Source: Draconibacterium sp. (GTDB lineage Bacteria > Bacteroidota > Bacteroidia > Bacteroidales > Prolixibacteraceae). From it: a stretch of DNA of 56,886 nucleotides. The stretch lies in assembly GCA_011620585.1 (NCBI GenBank), contig WOYV01000084.1, forward strand, positions 1-56,886, read 5' to 3'. Made by a program: the position numbers and the translations under genes. Positions 1-8,318 of this stretch are shown one piece after another. The notes beneath the pieces were generated by a model. That model searched no databases. It saw only the letters and a list, made by a program, of their open reading frames with translations, and had not been told where the DNA came from. Each line of letters starts with the position of its first letter. Within the stretch, counting starts at the first letter, position 1.

Positions 1-54
1 GAATATCCCGGCTGGATGGTCGATTTTATGCAGGAGGACCGGATTGTAAATTAA
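1..54 (+). CDS. C-terminal end of a truncated upstream gene
   Basis: The first 54 bases are an open frame of 17 codons ending in TAA, with the peptide end PGWMVDFMQEDRIVN. The rest of the gene lies outside the window. The fragment is too short to assign a family. Its reading as coding rests only on the open frame running in from the window edge and the ordinary amino-acid composition. Confidence 0.5.
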   Translation, partial: EYPGWMVDFMQEDRIVN

Positions 55-200
55 ATTTTTAAAACCGTAACCAATACAATAAACAACCGAATATTTATCG
101 CTGTTTATTGCTCAGGTATATTTATGTTGTTTCAAATGTTTTTTCGTATATCCGAAAAGGTGCCACAAAATATAGTTTACAGGTTAATAGAACTCTCGCT

Positions 201-260
201 GCCCGACTTCGTTGTTCAGTCGGGCCTCATTCCCTCTTTTTGCAAAGACAGGGAATGAGG
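201..260. repeat. Two back-to-back perfect hairpins
   Basis: gcccgact (201-208) pairs exactly with agtcgggc (218-225). cctcattccct (225-235) pairs exactly with agggaatgagg (250-260). The two stems share base 225, so they form one compact structure of about 60 nt. Neither is followed by a long T tract, so a plain intrinsic terminator is not the best reading. A palindromic repeat unit or structured RNA is possible. Confidence 0.6.
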
Positions 261-525
261 GGGGTAAGAATATAATTGTTTTGAATACAAAGATATTCTT
301 CAGACATTTTTTTGTTTTTATACAGGCCATTTCTGCATTGGGTGTAGAAATATGCTTGCGGTTTTACATGTATTTAAATTTACGGAAGCTGTCAACTTGT
401 GTCGAGGCTAAAAAAATGTTACTAAACATGGTTTAACCCGATGCAGCCGGATGTTTTTGTATTGGCACGTTTGCCCTGCTTCGTGGCAGCGTCATGTAAG
501 CTTCCGGGGCCGTGTCTCCGGTGCG

Positions 526-595
526 TGGCAACCCTTTGTATCTGTTATGGAACTTTGCCGACGATGTATGGCAATACTTTGTATCGGTTACGAAG
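526..595. repeat. Two-copy degenerate direct repeat, 43-nt period
   Basis: tggcaaccctttgtatctgt at 526 recurs as tggcaatactttgtatcggt at 569, and the similarity continues for a few more bases. Two imperfect copies in tandem in a region with no gene. No function is suggested. Confidence 0.4.
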
Positions 596-639
596 TGTTG
601 TCTCTGGCCGATGGCAGCCTCTCTTAATCAGCGGGTTAG

Positions 640-777
640 GGTGTTTACAGATATTTCTCAAGGATTGAAGATAAGCGTGAGCAACAGTTGTTGAGGAAAG
701 AGCTTTACAGGCACATGAATCCTAAGAATATAAACGGAATAGATTTTTTAGAAGAATTTATCAGAAGATTCCAGTGA
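640..777 (+). pseudogene. Possible C-terminal gene fragment
   Basis: A frame opened by an in-frame TAG just upstream reads 45 sense codons to TGA at 775-777. The peptide is protein-like (for example LLRKELYRHMNPKNINGIDF, then a helical EEFIRRFQ end) and has no good start codon at its head. It looks like the tail of a gene whose front has been lost. I do not recognise the family, and a chance open frame cannot be excluded. Confidence 0.3.
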
Positions 778-837
778 TCAATTATCAGTGAAAATACAAT
801 TTAGCCAGAGTAGTTCGAAAATCACAACACAAAAAAC

Positions 838-1232
838 AGGTGCAGCACACCCGTAATATTTGTAGATTTTTTTGACGCCCATGTTTCGGAGCTCTGCTCC
901 TTTATTCTGAACGATGAATTATTCTATAAATATTTCGCAGTAGCTACAAATATTCCGAAGCGCTACTGGTCATAATTGTCGGCTTATATCGGGTAAAACA
1001 TAAAAGCAAGGCAGCGCGCCGAAAATATTTATAGATTGAAAAACAACTTTGCAAAACGCATAACCGGGCAAAGGGGAACCGGTAACCGGTTACCACAAAT
1101 GTAGGTGTAGCCCACCGATACATTTGTTGTTTGTATATTATGTAACAAGATAGGTGCATCGCACCCGTAATATTTGTAGCTTTATAAGCCATAGTATATA
1201 GGAAAGGTGCAGCGCACCGGTAACATATGTAG
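838..1232. repeat. Cluster of short REP-like palindromes upstream of the transposase
   Basis: At least eight degenerate copies of one roughly 27-nt unit. Forward copies (aggtgcagcgcaccggtaa, then a tail ending in tgtag) lie at 838-865, 1008-1034, 1103-1127, 1152-1179 and 1205-1232. Inverted copies lie at 884-901, 924-946 and 943-969. Each has a small palindromic core of the type ggtgc-agc-gcacc followed by a conserved AT-rich tail. The copies vary at several positions and both orientations are mixed, as in REP/BIME clusters. They sit directly upstream of a Y1 transposase, the enzyme class that handles such hairpins. Confidence 0.7.
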
Positions 1233-1261
1233 ACACCGATAACCTTTTAAACAATAATAGC

Positions 1262-1726
1262 ATGGCCAATACCTACACACAAGCCTATTTTCACCTGGTG
1301 TTTTCGCCCAAAAACCGCGATGCCCTGATCGGCAAAACCTGGTCTAATGAATTAGAAAAATACATAACCGGGATCGTCCAAAACAACAACCATAAATTGC
1401 TGGCAATTGGCTCTATGCCCGACCATATCCATATTTTTATTGGCTATAACTTAACCCAACTTATCCCCGATTTGGTGGAAAACATTAAAACATCGAGTAA
1501 CGCATGGATAAAGCACAACAACTTGTCGAAATATAAATTTGAATGGCAAAAAGGGTACGGGGCATTTACGCATTCAAATTCACAAATAGATACGGTAGTC
1601 AAATACGTGTTAAACCAGGAAAAGCACCACAAAAAGAAAACGTTCAGGGAAGAATATCTGGAAACCCTGCATAAAAACGATATTAAATATAACGACAATT
1701 ACCTGTTTGATTTTTTTGATGATTAA
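1262..1726 (+). CDS. IS200/IS605-type Y1 transposase (TnpA/RAYT-like)
   Basis: A 154-residue single-domain HUH transposase, the usual length for IS200-type TnpA. It cuts and rejoins single-stranded DNA at hairpin ends through a phosphotyrosine intermediate. The HUH metal site is H55-I-H57 in PDHIHIF. The catalytic tyrosine is probably Y115 in VVKYVLNQEKHHKKK, where the Q and HH are also typical. No TnpB follows, so it is either a minimal IS200-like element or a domesticated REP-associated transposase. An exact inverted pair of the palindromic repeat brackets the gene (1204-1219 and 1733-1748). The reading frame looks intact. Confidence 0.9.
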   Translation: MANTYTQAYFHLVFSPKNRDALIGKTWSNELEKYITGIVQNNNHKLLAIGSMPDHIHIFIGYNLTQLIPDLVENIKTSSNAWIKHNNLSKYKFEWQKGYGAFTHSNSQIDTVVKYVLNQEKHHKKKTFREEYLETLHKNDIKYNDNYLFDFFDD

Positions 1727-1732
1727 AGGTTT

Positions 1733-1797
1733 CGGTGCGCTGCACCTTCGTTTAACCCATTAACTTGTACTACAAGTATTTCGCAGCGCTGCTGCTA
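1733..1797 (-). repeat. Downstream inverted copies of the palindromic repeat
   Basis: cggtgcgctgcacctt at 1733-1748 is the exact reverse complement of aaggtgcagcgcaccg at 1204-1219, so the transposase gene is bracketed by a 16-bp inverted repeat. A further degenerate inverted copy lies at 1770-1797 (ctacaagtatttcgcagcgc and following bases). These may mark the right end of the element. The exact left and right cleavage sites cannot be fixed from one copy. Confidence 0.65.
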
Positions 1798-1875
1798 TTA
1801 TTAAACCAAAGCCAAAACAGCCTGCACAGCCACAGATAACCTGATTGTTCCTGAACTTTTTCCGAAGGTTGTTGA

Positions 1876-3144
1876 CTAAAATCTTTCTCCCCACCATTTT
1901 TTCAACCGTTCCAGAATCTTAATTTCCGATTGATTGTTTTGCGGTTTATAAAACCGTTGTTTTTTAATTTCTTCCGGAAGAAAGTCCTGCTCCACAAAAT
2001 TGCCTTCGTAAGCATGGGCATATTTATAGTCTTTCCCGTAACCAATTTCTTTCATTAGCTTGGTGGGGGCATTTCGGATATGTAGTGGCACCGGAAGGTC
2101 GCCGGTTTTTCGCACCATCGAAATGGCTGCATCAATCGCTTCGTAAGCCGAATTGCTTTTTGGCGAAGTGGCCAGGTAAATGGTACATTCCGATAAAATA
2201 ATACGCGATTCGGGATTTCCTATTTTATGTACCGCATCGAAAGTACTTTGTGCCAGCAACAGGGCATTCGGATTGGCAAGCCCAACATCCTCGGCAGCCA
2301 GGATTAACAGGCGTCGGGCGATAAATTTCACATCTTCGCCACCTTCGATCATCCGGGCCAGCCAGTACACGGCTGCATCGGGATCGCCACCACGGATACT
2401 TTTGATAAAGGCCGAAATGATGTCGTAGTGCATTTCACCATTTTTGTCGTAAATGGCCAGGTTCTTTTGCAAACGGTCGGTAACCTTTTTATCCGTGATC
2501 TCTACTTTATCACTGTCTTCGCCCATCACTACCAGTTCAAGTACATTCAGCAATTTTCGGGCATCGCCACCCGAAAAACGCAGGAGCGCCTGGTCTTCCT
2601 TTATCCTGATTTTCTTTTCTTTAAGAACCACATCTTTTTTCAGGGCCTGGTCAACAATCTTTATTAGCGCCTCTTTGTCGAGATGGTTTAAAATATACAC
2701 CTGGCAACGCGAAAGGAGGGGGGAAATAACTTCGAACGAGGGATTCTCGGTTGTGGCGCCAATCAGCGTTATTGTTCCATCCTCAACTGCCCCTAATAAA
2801 GAATCTTGTTGCGATTTACTAAAACGGTGGATCTCGTCGATAAAAAGAATAGGGTTAGGACGGCTGAAGAACTGCTGTTTTTTAGCTTTATCAATCACAT
2901 CGCGAATATCTTTAACTCCCGAGTTGATGGCGCTCAAGGTAAAAAACGGACGTTCAAGTGTGTTGGCGATAATCTTTGCCAGGGTTGTTTTGCCAACCCC
3001 GGGAGGCCCCCAAAGAATCAGCGAACTGAGGTTCCCCGATTCGATCATTTTTCGCAATACGGCGCCTTTACCCACCAGGTGTTCCTGGCCGATGTAATCA
3101 TCGATTGTGCGTGGGCGAAGCCGTTCTGCGAGTGGTTGGTTCAT
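1876..3144 (-). CDS. rarA: Replication-associated recombination protein A (RarA/MgsA) AAA+ ATPase
   Basis: A 422-residue AAA+ ATPase of the clamp-loader-like RarA/MgsA/WRNIP1 family, which acts at stalled replication forks. Visible features are the N-terminal PLAERLRPRTIDDYIGQEHL block, Walker A GPPGVGKT at about residue 46, Walker B ILFIDEIHRF near residue 98, sensor 1 GATTENPSF, and the C-terminal helical oligomerisation region with APTKLMKEIGYGKDYKYAH, a family hallmark. Length is normal. It is transcribed alone, with a tandem repeat carrying a possible -7 box just upstream. Confidence 0.95.
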   Translation of the reverse strand: MNQPLAERLRPRTIDDYIGQEHLVGKGAVLRKMIESGNLSSLILWGPPGVGKTTLAKIIANTLERPFFTLSAINSGVKDIRDVIDKAKKQQFFSRPNPILFIDEIHRFSKSQQDSLLGAVEDGTITLIGATTENPSFEVISPLLSRCQVYILNHLDKEALIKIVDQALKKDVVLKEKKIRIKEDQALLRFSGGDARKLLNVLELVVMGEDSDKVEITDKKVTDRLQKNLAIYDKNGEMHYDIISAFIKSIRGGDPDAAVYWLARMIEGGEDVKFIARRLLILAAEDVGLANPNALLLAQSTFDAVHKIGNPESRIILSECTIYLATSPKSNSAYEAIDAAISMVRKTGDLPVPLHIRNAPTKLMKEIGYGKDYKYAHAYEGNFVEQDFLPEEIKKQRFYKPQNNQSEIKILERLKKWWGERF

Positions 3145-3154
3145 GATTCAAGTT

Positions 3155-3181
3155 AAACGTATAAAGTCAAACGTATAAAGT
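3155..3181 (-). promoter_or_regulatory. 14-nt tandem repeat carrying a possible rarA -7 box
   Basis: aaacgtataaagt occurs at 3155-3167 and again at 3169-3181. The second copy creates, on the minus strand, TACGTTTG (3175-3168), matching the Bacteroidota -7 consensus TAnnTTTG. A start about 7 nt further on would leave a leader of roughly 17 nt before rarA. The nearest TTTG that could serve as -33 is about 27 nt upstream, longer than the usual 19-21, so this is a tentative call. Confidence 0.35.
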
Positions 3182-3374
3182 AAAAAGTAAAAAAACTGCG
3201 TTCAAAGTTTTGAGTTGATGTTGAGGAAACAGTTTTGCATTTTTGCAGTTTCGCAATCTCCACAAATAAAAAAGGCTCGCAAAGCCGCAAAGCCGCCAAG
3301 TTCTGAATCTTCATCAGTCTTCATCATTCTCAATTCAATCTATAATCATTCTCATTGTCTCACCGTCTCAAATC

Positions 3375-5342
3375 TTAATTACAATACCGTTTAATAATGT
3401 TGTAAGCGCCTTCAATTCCCAATTCCCCGGCGCGACTCAAATCGATGGCACCCCCTTCCACATCGTCGAGGAAAATTTTAGTGAGGCCACGGTTAAAATA
3501 GGCTTCTGCAAATTCAGGTTCCAATTCGATTGCGCGGTTCAGATCTTCAATAGCGCTCTTGTATTCACCCAGTTTTAACTTGATATAGGCACGGTTATAA
3601 TACCCGAAAAAGAATTTCGGGTTCAGGAAAAGTGTGAGCTGATAATCGTCGAGTACCTGCTGATAATCAAGCGATACCTCTTGTTCTTTATCCGAAGTAT
3701 TTGAGTTGAATTTTTGCGACATCGATATGGTTACAGCCTTATTGGGTCCCGAAACCAATTCGATCTGCTCCTGTCTTTTGTACAAACTGTTGGCTCTCGA
3801 AAAGTAGGCAATTCCCGAATGGCCGTCCAGCTCGATCGCTTTGTTCAGGTCTTCCAATGATTTGTCGTAATTCCCGGTAAGACTGTAAAAAATTCCACGG
3901 TTTAAATAATTATTGGCACTGGCCTGAACCTCAATCTTCTCGTTAAAGAAGAGAATGAAGTTCTCGAAAACTGCCCGGTAACTGGTGACTGATTTATTGG
4001 TGATCGAAAGGATCGGGTCGTAATTGTTTTTTACGTTCAGGTCGTCGATAGCAAGGTTGTAATACTGAAAACGGTCGTAATCTACCGCGTTCTTTTCGAA
4101 GGCAGAAATAAAAAACATAGGTTGCAAATCAATCACAATGTCTTTATTCTGTATGCGTCCGTCATCTACATCCTGTGCTTCCTCAGGCAAATCACGTGTG
4201 TCTTCCACCACCACATTCATCGCAGCCCGGCGTCGGCGAAGTTCTTCTTCACGTTCTTTTTCTGCCTGTGCCTTTATCTCTTCTTCGGTCATTTGTTTGC
4301 TGCCAGGCTTTTGTGTATCCTGGGCGGTCACGTCATCGGGTTCCGGCGCTGTGTTCCCGGAGTTGTTTGTACCCTGGCTTTGCCCCGACTGTTGCTGATT
4401 TTTCTGCTGTTTTTGTTGCTGGGCCAGTTGTTCTGCATTTATTCTGCGGCTATTGAGATCGAACTGGGGATTTAACTGGGCTGCAATTTTATAATCACTT
4501 TCGTACCCCGGTAAATTAAGAATTTCGCGTGCCATGGCACGGTTGAAAAAGGCGCTGGCCATCTCAGAGTTTAGCTTAACCGCCATGTCGTAATCCATTA
4601 TTGCCCCCTGGTAATCTTCGAGTTTGTGTTTTACAATTCCACGATTATTAAAAGCCAGCGCATTTTCCGGATCATATTTTATAGCCTGGTCGTAATCACG
4701 GAGCGCCGACGCGTAATCTTCAAGCTCGAAGCGGGCCAACCCACGATTAAGATAAGCGGCAGCATATTGAGGACGGATGATGATTACTTCGTTCAGGTCT
4801 TTGATGGCTCCACGAGTATCGCCGCTTACAATTTTAACATTGCTCCGGTTCATCAAGGCGTAAGTCGATTTTGGATTTATCTCGAGAGCTTTGTCGTAAT
4901 CAGCCATGGCCCCTTTTAAATCTTTGAGAGCCAGTTTTGCTATTCCCCGGTTGTTGTAAATCGATTCATCGTCGGGGTCGAATTCGAGCGCCCGGTTGTA
5001 ATCTTCGATGGCTTTATCGTAGCGACGGAGGTTGTGGTAAGCCATACCGCGGTTGTTGTAAGCCATTGGATAATATGGTTTTATTTCGATAGCCTTATTG
5101 TAGTCTTCGATCGCTCCACGGTAATCTTCGAGCGAATGTTTGGCAATACCGCGGTACAAATACGCTTCTGCCAGGTAGGGTTTAAACTCGATAACAATAT
5201 TGAAATATTCGATGGCGCCGGTGTAATTCCCAATCGAAATACGCGTACGACCCACCCTGATAAAATGGTTGATATTTAACTGGGCTTCGGCAACAAAACT
5301 CAGCGAGAGCAACAATAAAAAAGCAATCGTTAATTTCTTCAT
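3375..5342 (-). CDS. Exported tetratricopeptide-repeat protein
   Basis: A 655-residue protein with a Sec signal peptide (MKKLTIAFLLLLSLSFVAEA, cleavage near residue 20). About eight TPR units fill residues 25-290, with recurring patterns such as AYLNRGLARFELEDYASALR. A low-complexity Q/N- and E/R-rich linker spans about 295-390, followed by a second TPR block to the C-terminus. TPR solenoids bind other proteins; here it would act in the periplasm or at the outer membrane. No enzymatic domain is visible, and the partner is unknown. It stands as a single gene divergent from tag. Confidence 0.9.
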   Translation of the reverse strand: MKKLTIAFLLLLSLSFVAEAQLNINHFIRVGRTRISIGNYTGAIEYFNIVIEFKPYLAEAYLYRGIAKHSLEDYRGAIEDYNKAIEIKPYYPMAYNNRGMAYHNLRRYDKAIEDYNRALEFDPDDESIYNNRGIAKLALKDLKGAMADYDKALEINPKSTYALMNRSNVKIVSGDTRGAIKDLNEVIIIRPQYAAAYLNRGLARFELEDYASALRDYDQAIKYDPENALAFNNRGIVKHKLEDYQGAIMDYDMAVKLNSEMASAFFNRAMAREILNLPGYESDYKIAAQLNPQFDLNSRRINAEQLAQQQKQQKNQQQSGQSQGTNNSGNTAPEPDDVTAQDTQKPGSKQMTEEEIKAQAEKEREEELRRRRAAMNVVVEDTRDLPEEAQDVDDGRIQNKDIVIDLQPMFFISAFEKNAVDYDRFQYYNLAIDDLNVKNNYDPILSITNKSVTSYRAVFENFILFFNEKIEVQASANNYLNRGIFYSLTGNYDKSLEDLNKAIELDGHSGIAYFSRANSLYKRQEQIELVSGPNKAVTISMSQKFNSNTSDKEQEVSLDYQQVLDDYQLTLFLNPKFFFGYYNRAYIKLKLGEYKSAIEDLNRAIELEPEFAEAYFNRGLTKIFLDDVEGGAIDLSRAGELGIEGAYNIIKRYCN

Positions 5343-5362
5343 TCTGTTTTAAACTGAACAAA

Positions 5363-5370
5363 CAAAAATA
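5363..5370 (-). promoter_or_regulatory. Candidate -7 box for the TPR gene
   Basis: On the minus strand the sequence reads TATTTTTG, a full match to TAnnTTTG. A start about 7 nt downstream would give a leader of about 14 nt before the TPR start at 5342. No clear -33 TTTG is found at normal spacing. Confidence 0.35.
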
Positions 5371-5435
5371 ACATTTTAGGGTCTCGGCTGTTGTTCTTCT
5401 TAATTTTATTTAACTTATCCGCTAAAATTAGTTGT

Positions 5436-6005
5436 ATGTGTACACGCTGTGAATGGGGAACTTCCAACCAATTAATGATCAAATACCACGACGAAGAATG
5501 GGGTGTCCCCTTGCATGACGATCGGAAGTTGTTCGAATTTTTTGTGCTCGAAGGTTTTCAGGCCGGGCTTAGCTGGGCTATCGTTTTAAACAAACGCGGG
5601 AATTTCAGAAAAGCTTTTGATCAGTTCGATCCCGAAATAGTAGCCCGGTATTCAGAAGCTAAAATTCAGCAACTGACCGGGGATACATCCATAATCAGAA
5701 ATAAACAGAAGATTGCAGCTACGGTAAACAATGCACAGCGTTTTCTCGAAATTCAAAAAGAGTTTGGCAGTTTCGACCGCTACATTTGGGGTTTTGTCGA
5801 TAATCAACCTATTCAAAATGCTTTTACCGCCTTAAAAGATCTTCCGGCGAAAACGCCACTTTCGGATAAAATTTCAGCCGACCTCAAAAAACGGGGATTT
5901 AAATTTGTGGGTTCAACAGTAATTTACGCGCACATGCAAGCTACCGGAATGGTAAACGACCATATTGTTCATTGCTTCCGTTATACGGAAGTTCAGCGCT
6001 TTTAA
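5436..6005 (+). CDS. tag: DNA-3-methyladenine glycosylase I
   Basis: A base-excision enzyme of the Tag family that removes 3-methyladenine from alkylated DNA. From the chosen start the protein is 189 residues, like the E. coli enzyme. The zinc site can be seen in the N-terminal cysteines of MCTRCEWGT, the KYHDEEWGVP histidine, and the C-terminal NDHIVHC motif. The base-binding segment is LEGFQAGLSW. An upstream start at 5391 would add 15 hydrophobic residues not found in the family, so the ATG at 5436 is preferred. Transcribed alone. Confidence 0.93.
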   Translation: MCTRCEWGTSNQLMIKYHDEEWGVPLHDDRKLFEFFVLEGFQAGLSWAIVLNKRGNFRKAFDQFDPEIVARYSEAKIQQLTGDTSIIRNKQKIAATVNNAQRFLEIQKEFGSFDRYIWGFVDNQPIQNAFTALKDLPAKTPLSDKISADLKKRGFKFVGSTVIYAHMQATGMVNDHIVHCFRYTEVQRF

Positions 6006-6045
6006 GCCTGTAATTCCAGTCACCCCGGCATTTTGTTTTTTTGAT

Positions 6046-6075
6046 TTTGATAAAAAAAAATTATTATTAAATTTG
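6046..6075 (+). promoter_or_regulatory. Bacteroidota-type promoter for the peptidase gene
   Basis: TTTG at 6046-6049 and TAAATTTG at 6068-6075 match the -33 and -7 elements of Bacteroidota housekeeping promoters, with an 18-nt spacer close to the usual 19. The predicted start lies about 6082, giving a leader of some 35 nt before the ATG at 6116. Confidence 0.5.
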
Positions 6076-6115
6076 ACGCTAATTCAATTTTGAGGGATAA
6101 AAATTAGTAGTAATC

Positions 6116-7330
6116 ATGATAAAATTGCGTTGTTTACTGACTGCAATATTTGCAGTTCTCGCCATTAGCGTATTTGCTCAAAACGATAAGGAAACCAAAA
6201 AAGAAGAAAAGCAGGGTTATGTTTTCGAAGACATGATTTCGTTGCCAGCCACCCCTGTAAAAGATCAGTACCGTTCGGGCACTTGCTGGTCGTTCTCGGG
6301 CCTTTCATTTTTGGAGTCAGAAATGCTTCGTTTGGGTAAGCCCGAAGTCGATCTTTCCGAAATGTTTTTAGTTTGGCATACCTACTCGGATAAAGCAAAG
6401 AAACATGTGCGCGTGCATGGTAACCTTAATTTTGCAGCAGGTGGCGCTTTTCACGATGTGACTGATATGATTAAAAAATACGGGATTGTACCAGAGTCGG
6501 TGTATGGTGGTTTAAAATACGGCGAAGAAAAACATGTGCATGGCGAAATGGACAATGTTCTGCGTCAGCAGGTGGATGCCGTGGTAGAGAACAAAAACCG
6601 CAAACTAAGCACTGTCTGGCACGAAGCTATTGATGGAACACTGGATTCATACCTCGGGGAACTTCCACAGAAGTTTGAATACAACGGCAAGCAATATACC
6701 CCCCAAAGTTTTGCTACTGATTATGTTGGTCTGAACATGGATGACTATGTTGAGATCTCATCATACACTCACCATCCCTTCTACTCGAAATTTATTTTGG
6801 AAGTGCCCGATAACTGGGCCTGGGACGAAGTGTACAATGTGCCGATGAACGACATGCAGGAAATTATAGATTACTCGTTGAAAAACGGGTTTACGGTTGC
6901 CTGGGCTGCCGACGTTAGTGAAAAAGGATTTTCGACCAGTGAAAAAGGAGTGGCCGTACTTCCGGCGGCTCCGGCCGAGAATATGGACAATGCCGAAATT
7001 GCCCGCTGGGAAGCGCTTCCCGAAAAAGAAAAGGAAAAAGAACTTTATCAAATGGACAAACCTGTGGAGGAACTTGTAATTACGCAGGAGATGCGCCAAA
7101 CTGCATTTGATAATTATCAAACAACCGATGATCACGGTATGCACCTTGTTGGTACTGCCAAAGATCAGGACGGGACCATGTTTTACAAAGTGAAAAATTC
7201 GTGGGGCGACTACAACAAGTACCATGGATATTTTTATGCCTCTCAACCATATGTTGCATACAAAACCATGTGCATTATGGTGCACAAGGACGGCATACCC
7301 CAAAGTATTAGAGAAAAACTTGAGCTTTAG
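6116..7330 (+). CDS. Exported C1-family peptidase (bleomycin hydrolase/PepC-like)
   Basis: A 404-residue papain-fold cysteine peptidase of the bleomycin hydrolase/aminopeptidase C branch. Residues 1-21 form a signal peptide ending VFAQ. The catalytic cysteine is C57 in YRSGTCWSFSGLSFLE, the histidine H343 in DDHGMHLVG, and the asparagine N361 in KVKNSWGD. The insertion between Cys and His is typical of PepC-like enzymes. The signal peptide sets it apart from the cytosolic bleomycin hydrolases and points to peptide trimming in the periplasm or outside the cell. It ends at a clear intrinsic terminator. Confidence 0.92.
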   Translation: MIKLRCLLTAIFAVLAISVFAQNDKETKKEEKQGYVFEDMISLPATPVKDQYRSGTCWSFSGLSFLESEMLRLGKPEVDLSEMFLVWHTYSDKAKKHVRVHGNLNFAAGGAFHDVTDMIKKYGIVPESVYGGLKYGEEKHVHGEMDNVLRQQVDAVVENKNRKLSTVWHEAIDGTLDSYLGELPQKFEYNGKQYTPQSFATDYVGLNMDDYVEISSYTHHPFYSKFILEVPDNWAWDEVYNVPMNDMQEIIDYSLKNGFTVAWAADVSEKGFSTSEKGVAVLPAAPAENMDNAEIARWEALPEKEKEKELYQMDKPVEELVITQEMRQTAFDNYQTTDDHGMHLVGTAKDQDGTMFYKVKNSWGDYNKYHGYFYASQPYVAYKTMCIMVHKDGIPQSIREKLEL

Positions 7331-7340
7331 CTCTCAATGG

Positions 7341-7369
7341 CCCTTCCGATTTTTCTGAAGGGTTTTTTT
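7341..7369 (+). terminator. Intrinsic terminator after the C1 peptidase
   Basis: cccttc (7341-7346) and gaaggg (7357-7362) form a 6-bp stem with a 10-nt loop, followed by seven Ts at 7363-7369. It lies about 10 nt after the peptidase stop and before the next gene. Confidence 0.75.
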
Positions 7370-7393
7370 ATCTTTGGTCGTCAAATCGATACA

Positions 7394-8293
7394 ATGAGAA
7401 ATCTGATTCTTTTCTTTTTTCTTGCTCTCATACGTTTACCTGCAACAGCACAGGAACCAGACTGGGGATGGTGGAACAATTTACATGGCTGGGAAAGCGG
7501 GATGCCCGGCTGGAGAAACTGGATCATCATTTCTCCCGCTTATCTGGGGCCCAATGCTTTGCCGGTTCCCGAACTGAAAAGAGGTTTTCTGCTTAACAAA
7601 AGCGAAATAGAAGTCACTGCTTCTACCCATTTTTATTCGGGCGACCCCACTCAGGATATTTCAGGAAGGGCGTATATTCCGTTTGCCGAAGGGAAAATAG
7701 CCATCGAAATGTATGGCGTGATCATCGAGCATTACAACTACATAGAGGAAATCAGGAACGAAAGATTTTCGCGCGACGAGGATGGAAAGGGAATTGCTTT
7801 TGGCGATCTGTATTTCAGCACGATGATCCAGCTTTTTAAGGATCGGAAATTTCCGAATACATTATTGCGGGTTACGCTTAGAACAGCTTCGGGAAGCAAT
7901 ATTGAAGCCGCACGATATTCGGATGCACCTGGTTATTTTGCCGACCTTAGTTTTTCAAAGGATTTTACAAGTAAAGAGGGCCTGCTGTTCAGGCCCATTG
8001 GAATGCTGGGTTTTTACAGTTGGCAAACCAACGATGAGCTCAACCTGCAAAACGATGCACTCTTGTATGGAATGGGCGCCGATCTTGAAAAAAATGCCTG
8101 GCGTTTTACCGGAAGCTGCACTGGCTACTTCGGCTACAAAAACAATGGCGACCGGCCAATGCAGTTGAATTTCGGCCTGAGAAAGGATTTTAAAAATACG
8201 GCGCTGAATGTTCAGTATCAGCATGGACTGCACGACTGGCTATACAAAACCCTGCGCTTCTCTTTTATCTGGAAGTTAAATCCTGCTCATTAA
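7394..8293 (+). CDS. Predicted outer-membrane beta-barrel protein
   Basis: I do not recognise a named family. From the ATG at 7394 the protein has 299 residues: a signal peptide (MRNLILFFFLALIRLPATAQ), a markedly tryptophan-rich start of the mature protein (seven Trp in about 25 residues), then alternating hydrophobic strands, ending in an aromatic strand (LRFSFIWKLN), as in outer-membrane barrels. The longer frame from 7337 begins inside the upstream terminator and lacks a signal at its front, so it is rejected. It is probably transcribed separately from the peptidase. Confidence 0.7.
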   Translation: MRNLILFFFLALIRLPATAQEPDWGWWNNLHGWESGMPGWRNWIIISPAYLGPNALPVPELKRGFLLNKSEIEVTASTHFYSGDPTQDISGRAYIPFAEGKIAIEMYGVIIEHYNYIEEIRNERFSRDEDGKGIAFGDLYFSTMIQLFKDRKFPNTLLRVTLRTASGSNIEAARYSDAPGYFADLSFSKDFTSKEGLLFRPIGMLGFYSWQTNDELNLQNDALLYGMGADLEKNAWRFTGSCTGYFGYKNNGDRPMQLNFGLRKDFKNTALNVQYQHGLHDWLYKTLRFSFIWKLNPAH

Positions 8294-8318
8294 CTCCCGA
8301 TTTTCGCTTGGGATTATG

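Larger units (their letters stand above)
55..1261. other. Accessory intergenic stretch without an intact gene
   Basis: About 1.2 kb in which I see no convincing complete gene. Open frames here are short and lie over hairpins and repeats. It holds a weak inverted repeat at 78-85/102-109, two strong consecutive hairpins at 201-260, a two-copy 43-nt repeat at 526-595, a possible gene tail at 640-777, and from 838 on a series of short palindromic repeats leading up to the Y1 transposase. The composition suggests a patch built from mobile-element debris rather than a regulatory region of one gene. Confidence 0.6.

Noticed and set aside
212-1192. Short open frames at 212-436, 441-668, 512-694 and 944-1192 as genes
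   Set aside because: They run through hairpins and palindromic repeats, have odd residue composition and no ribosome-site or family signal.
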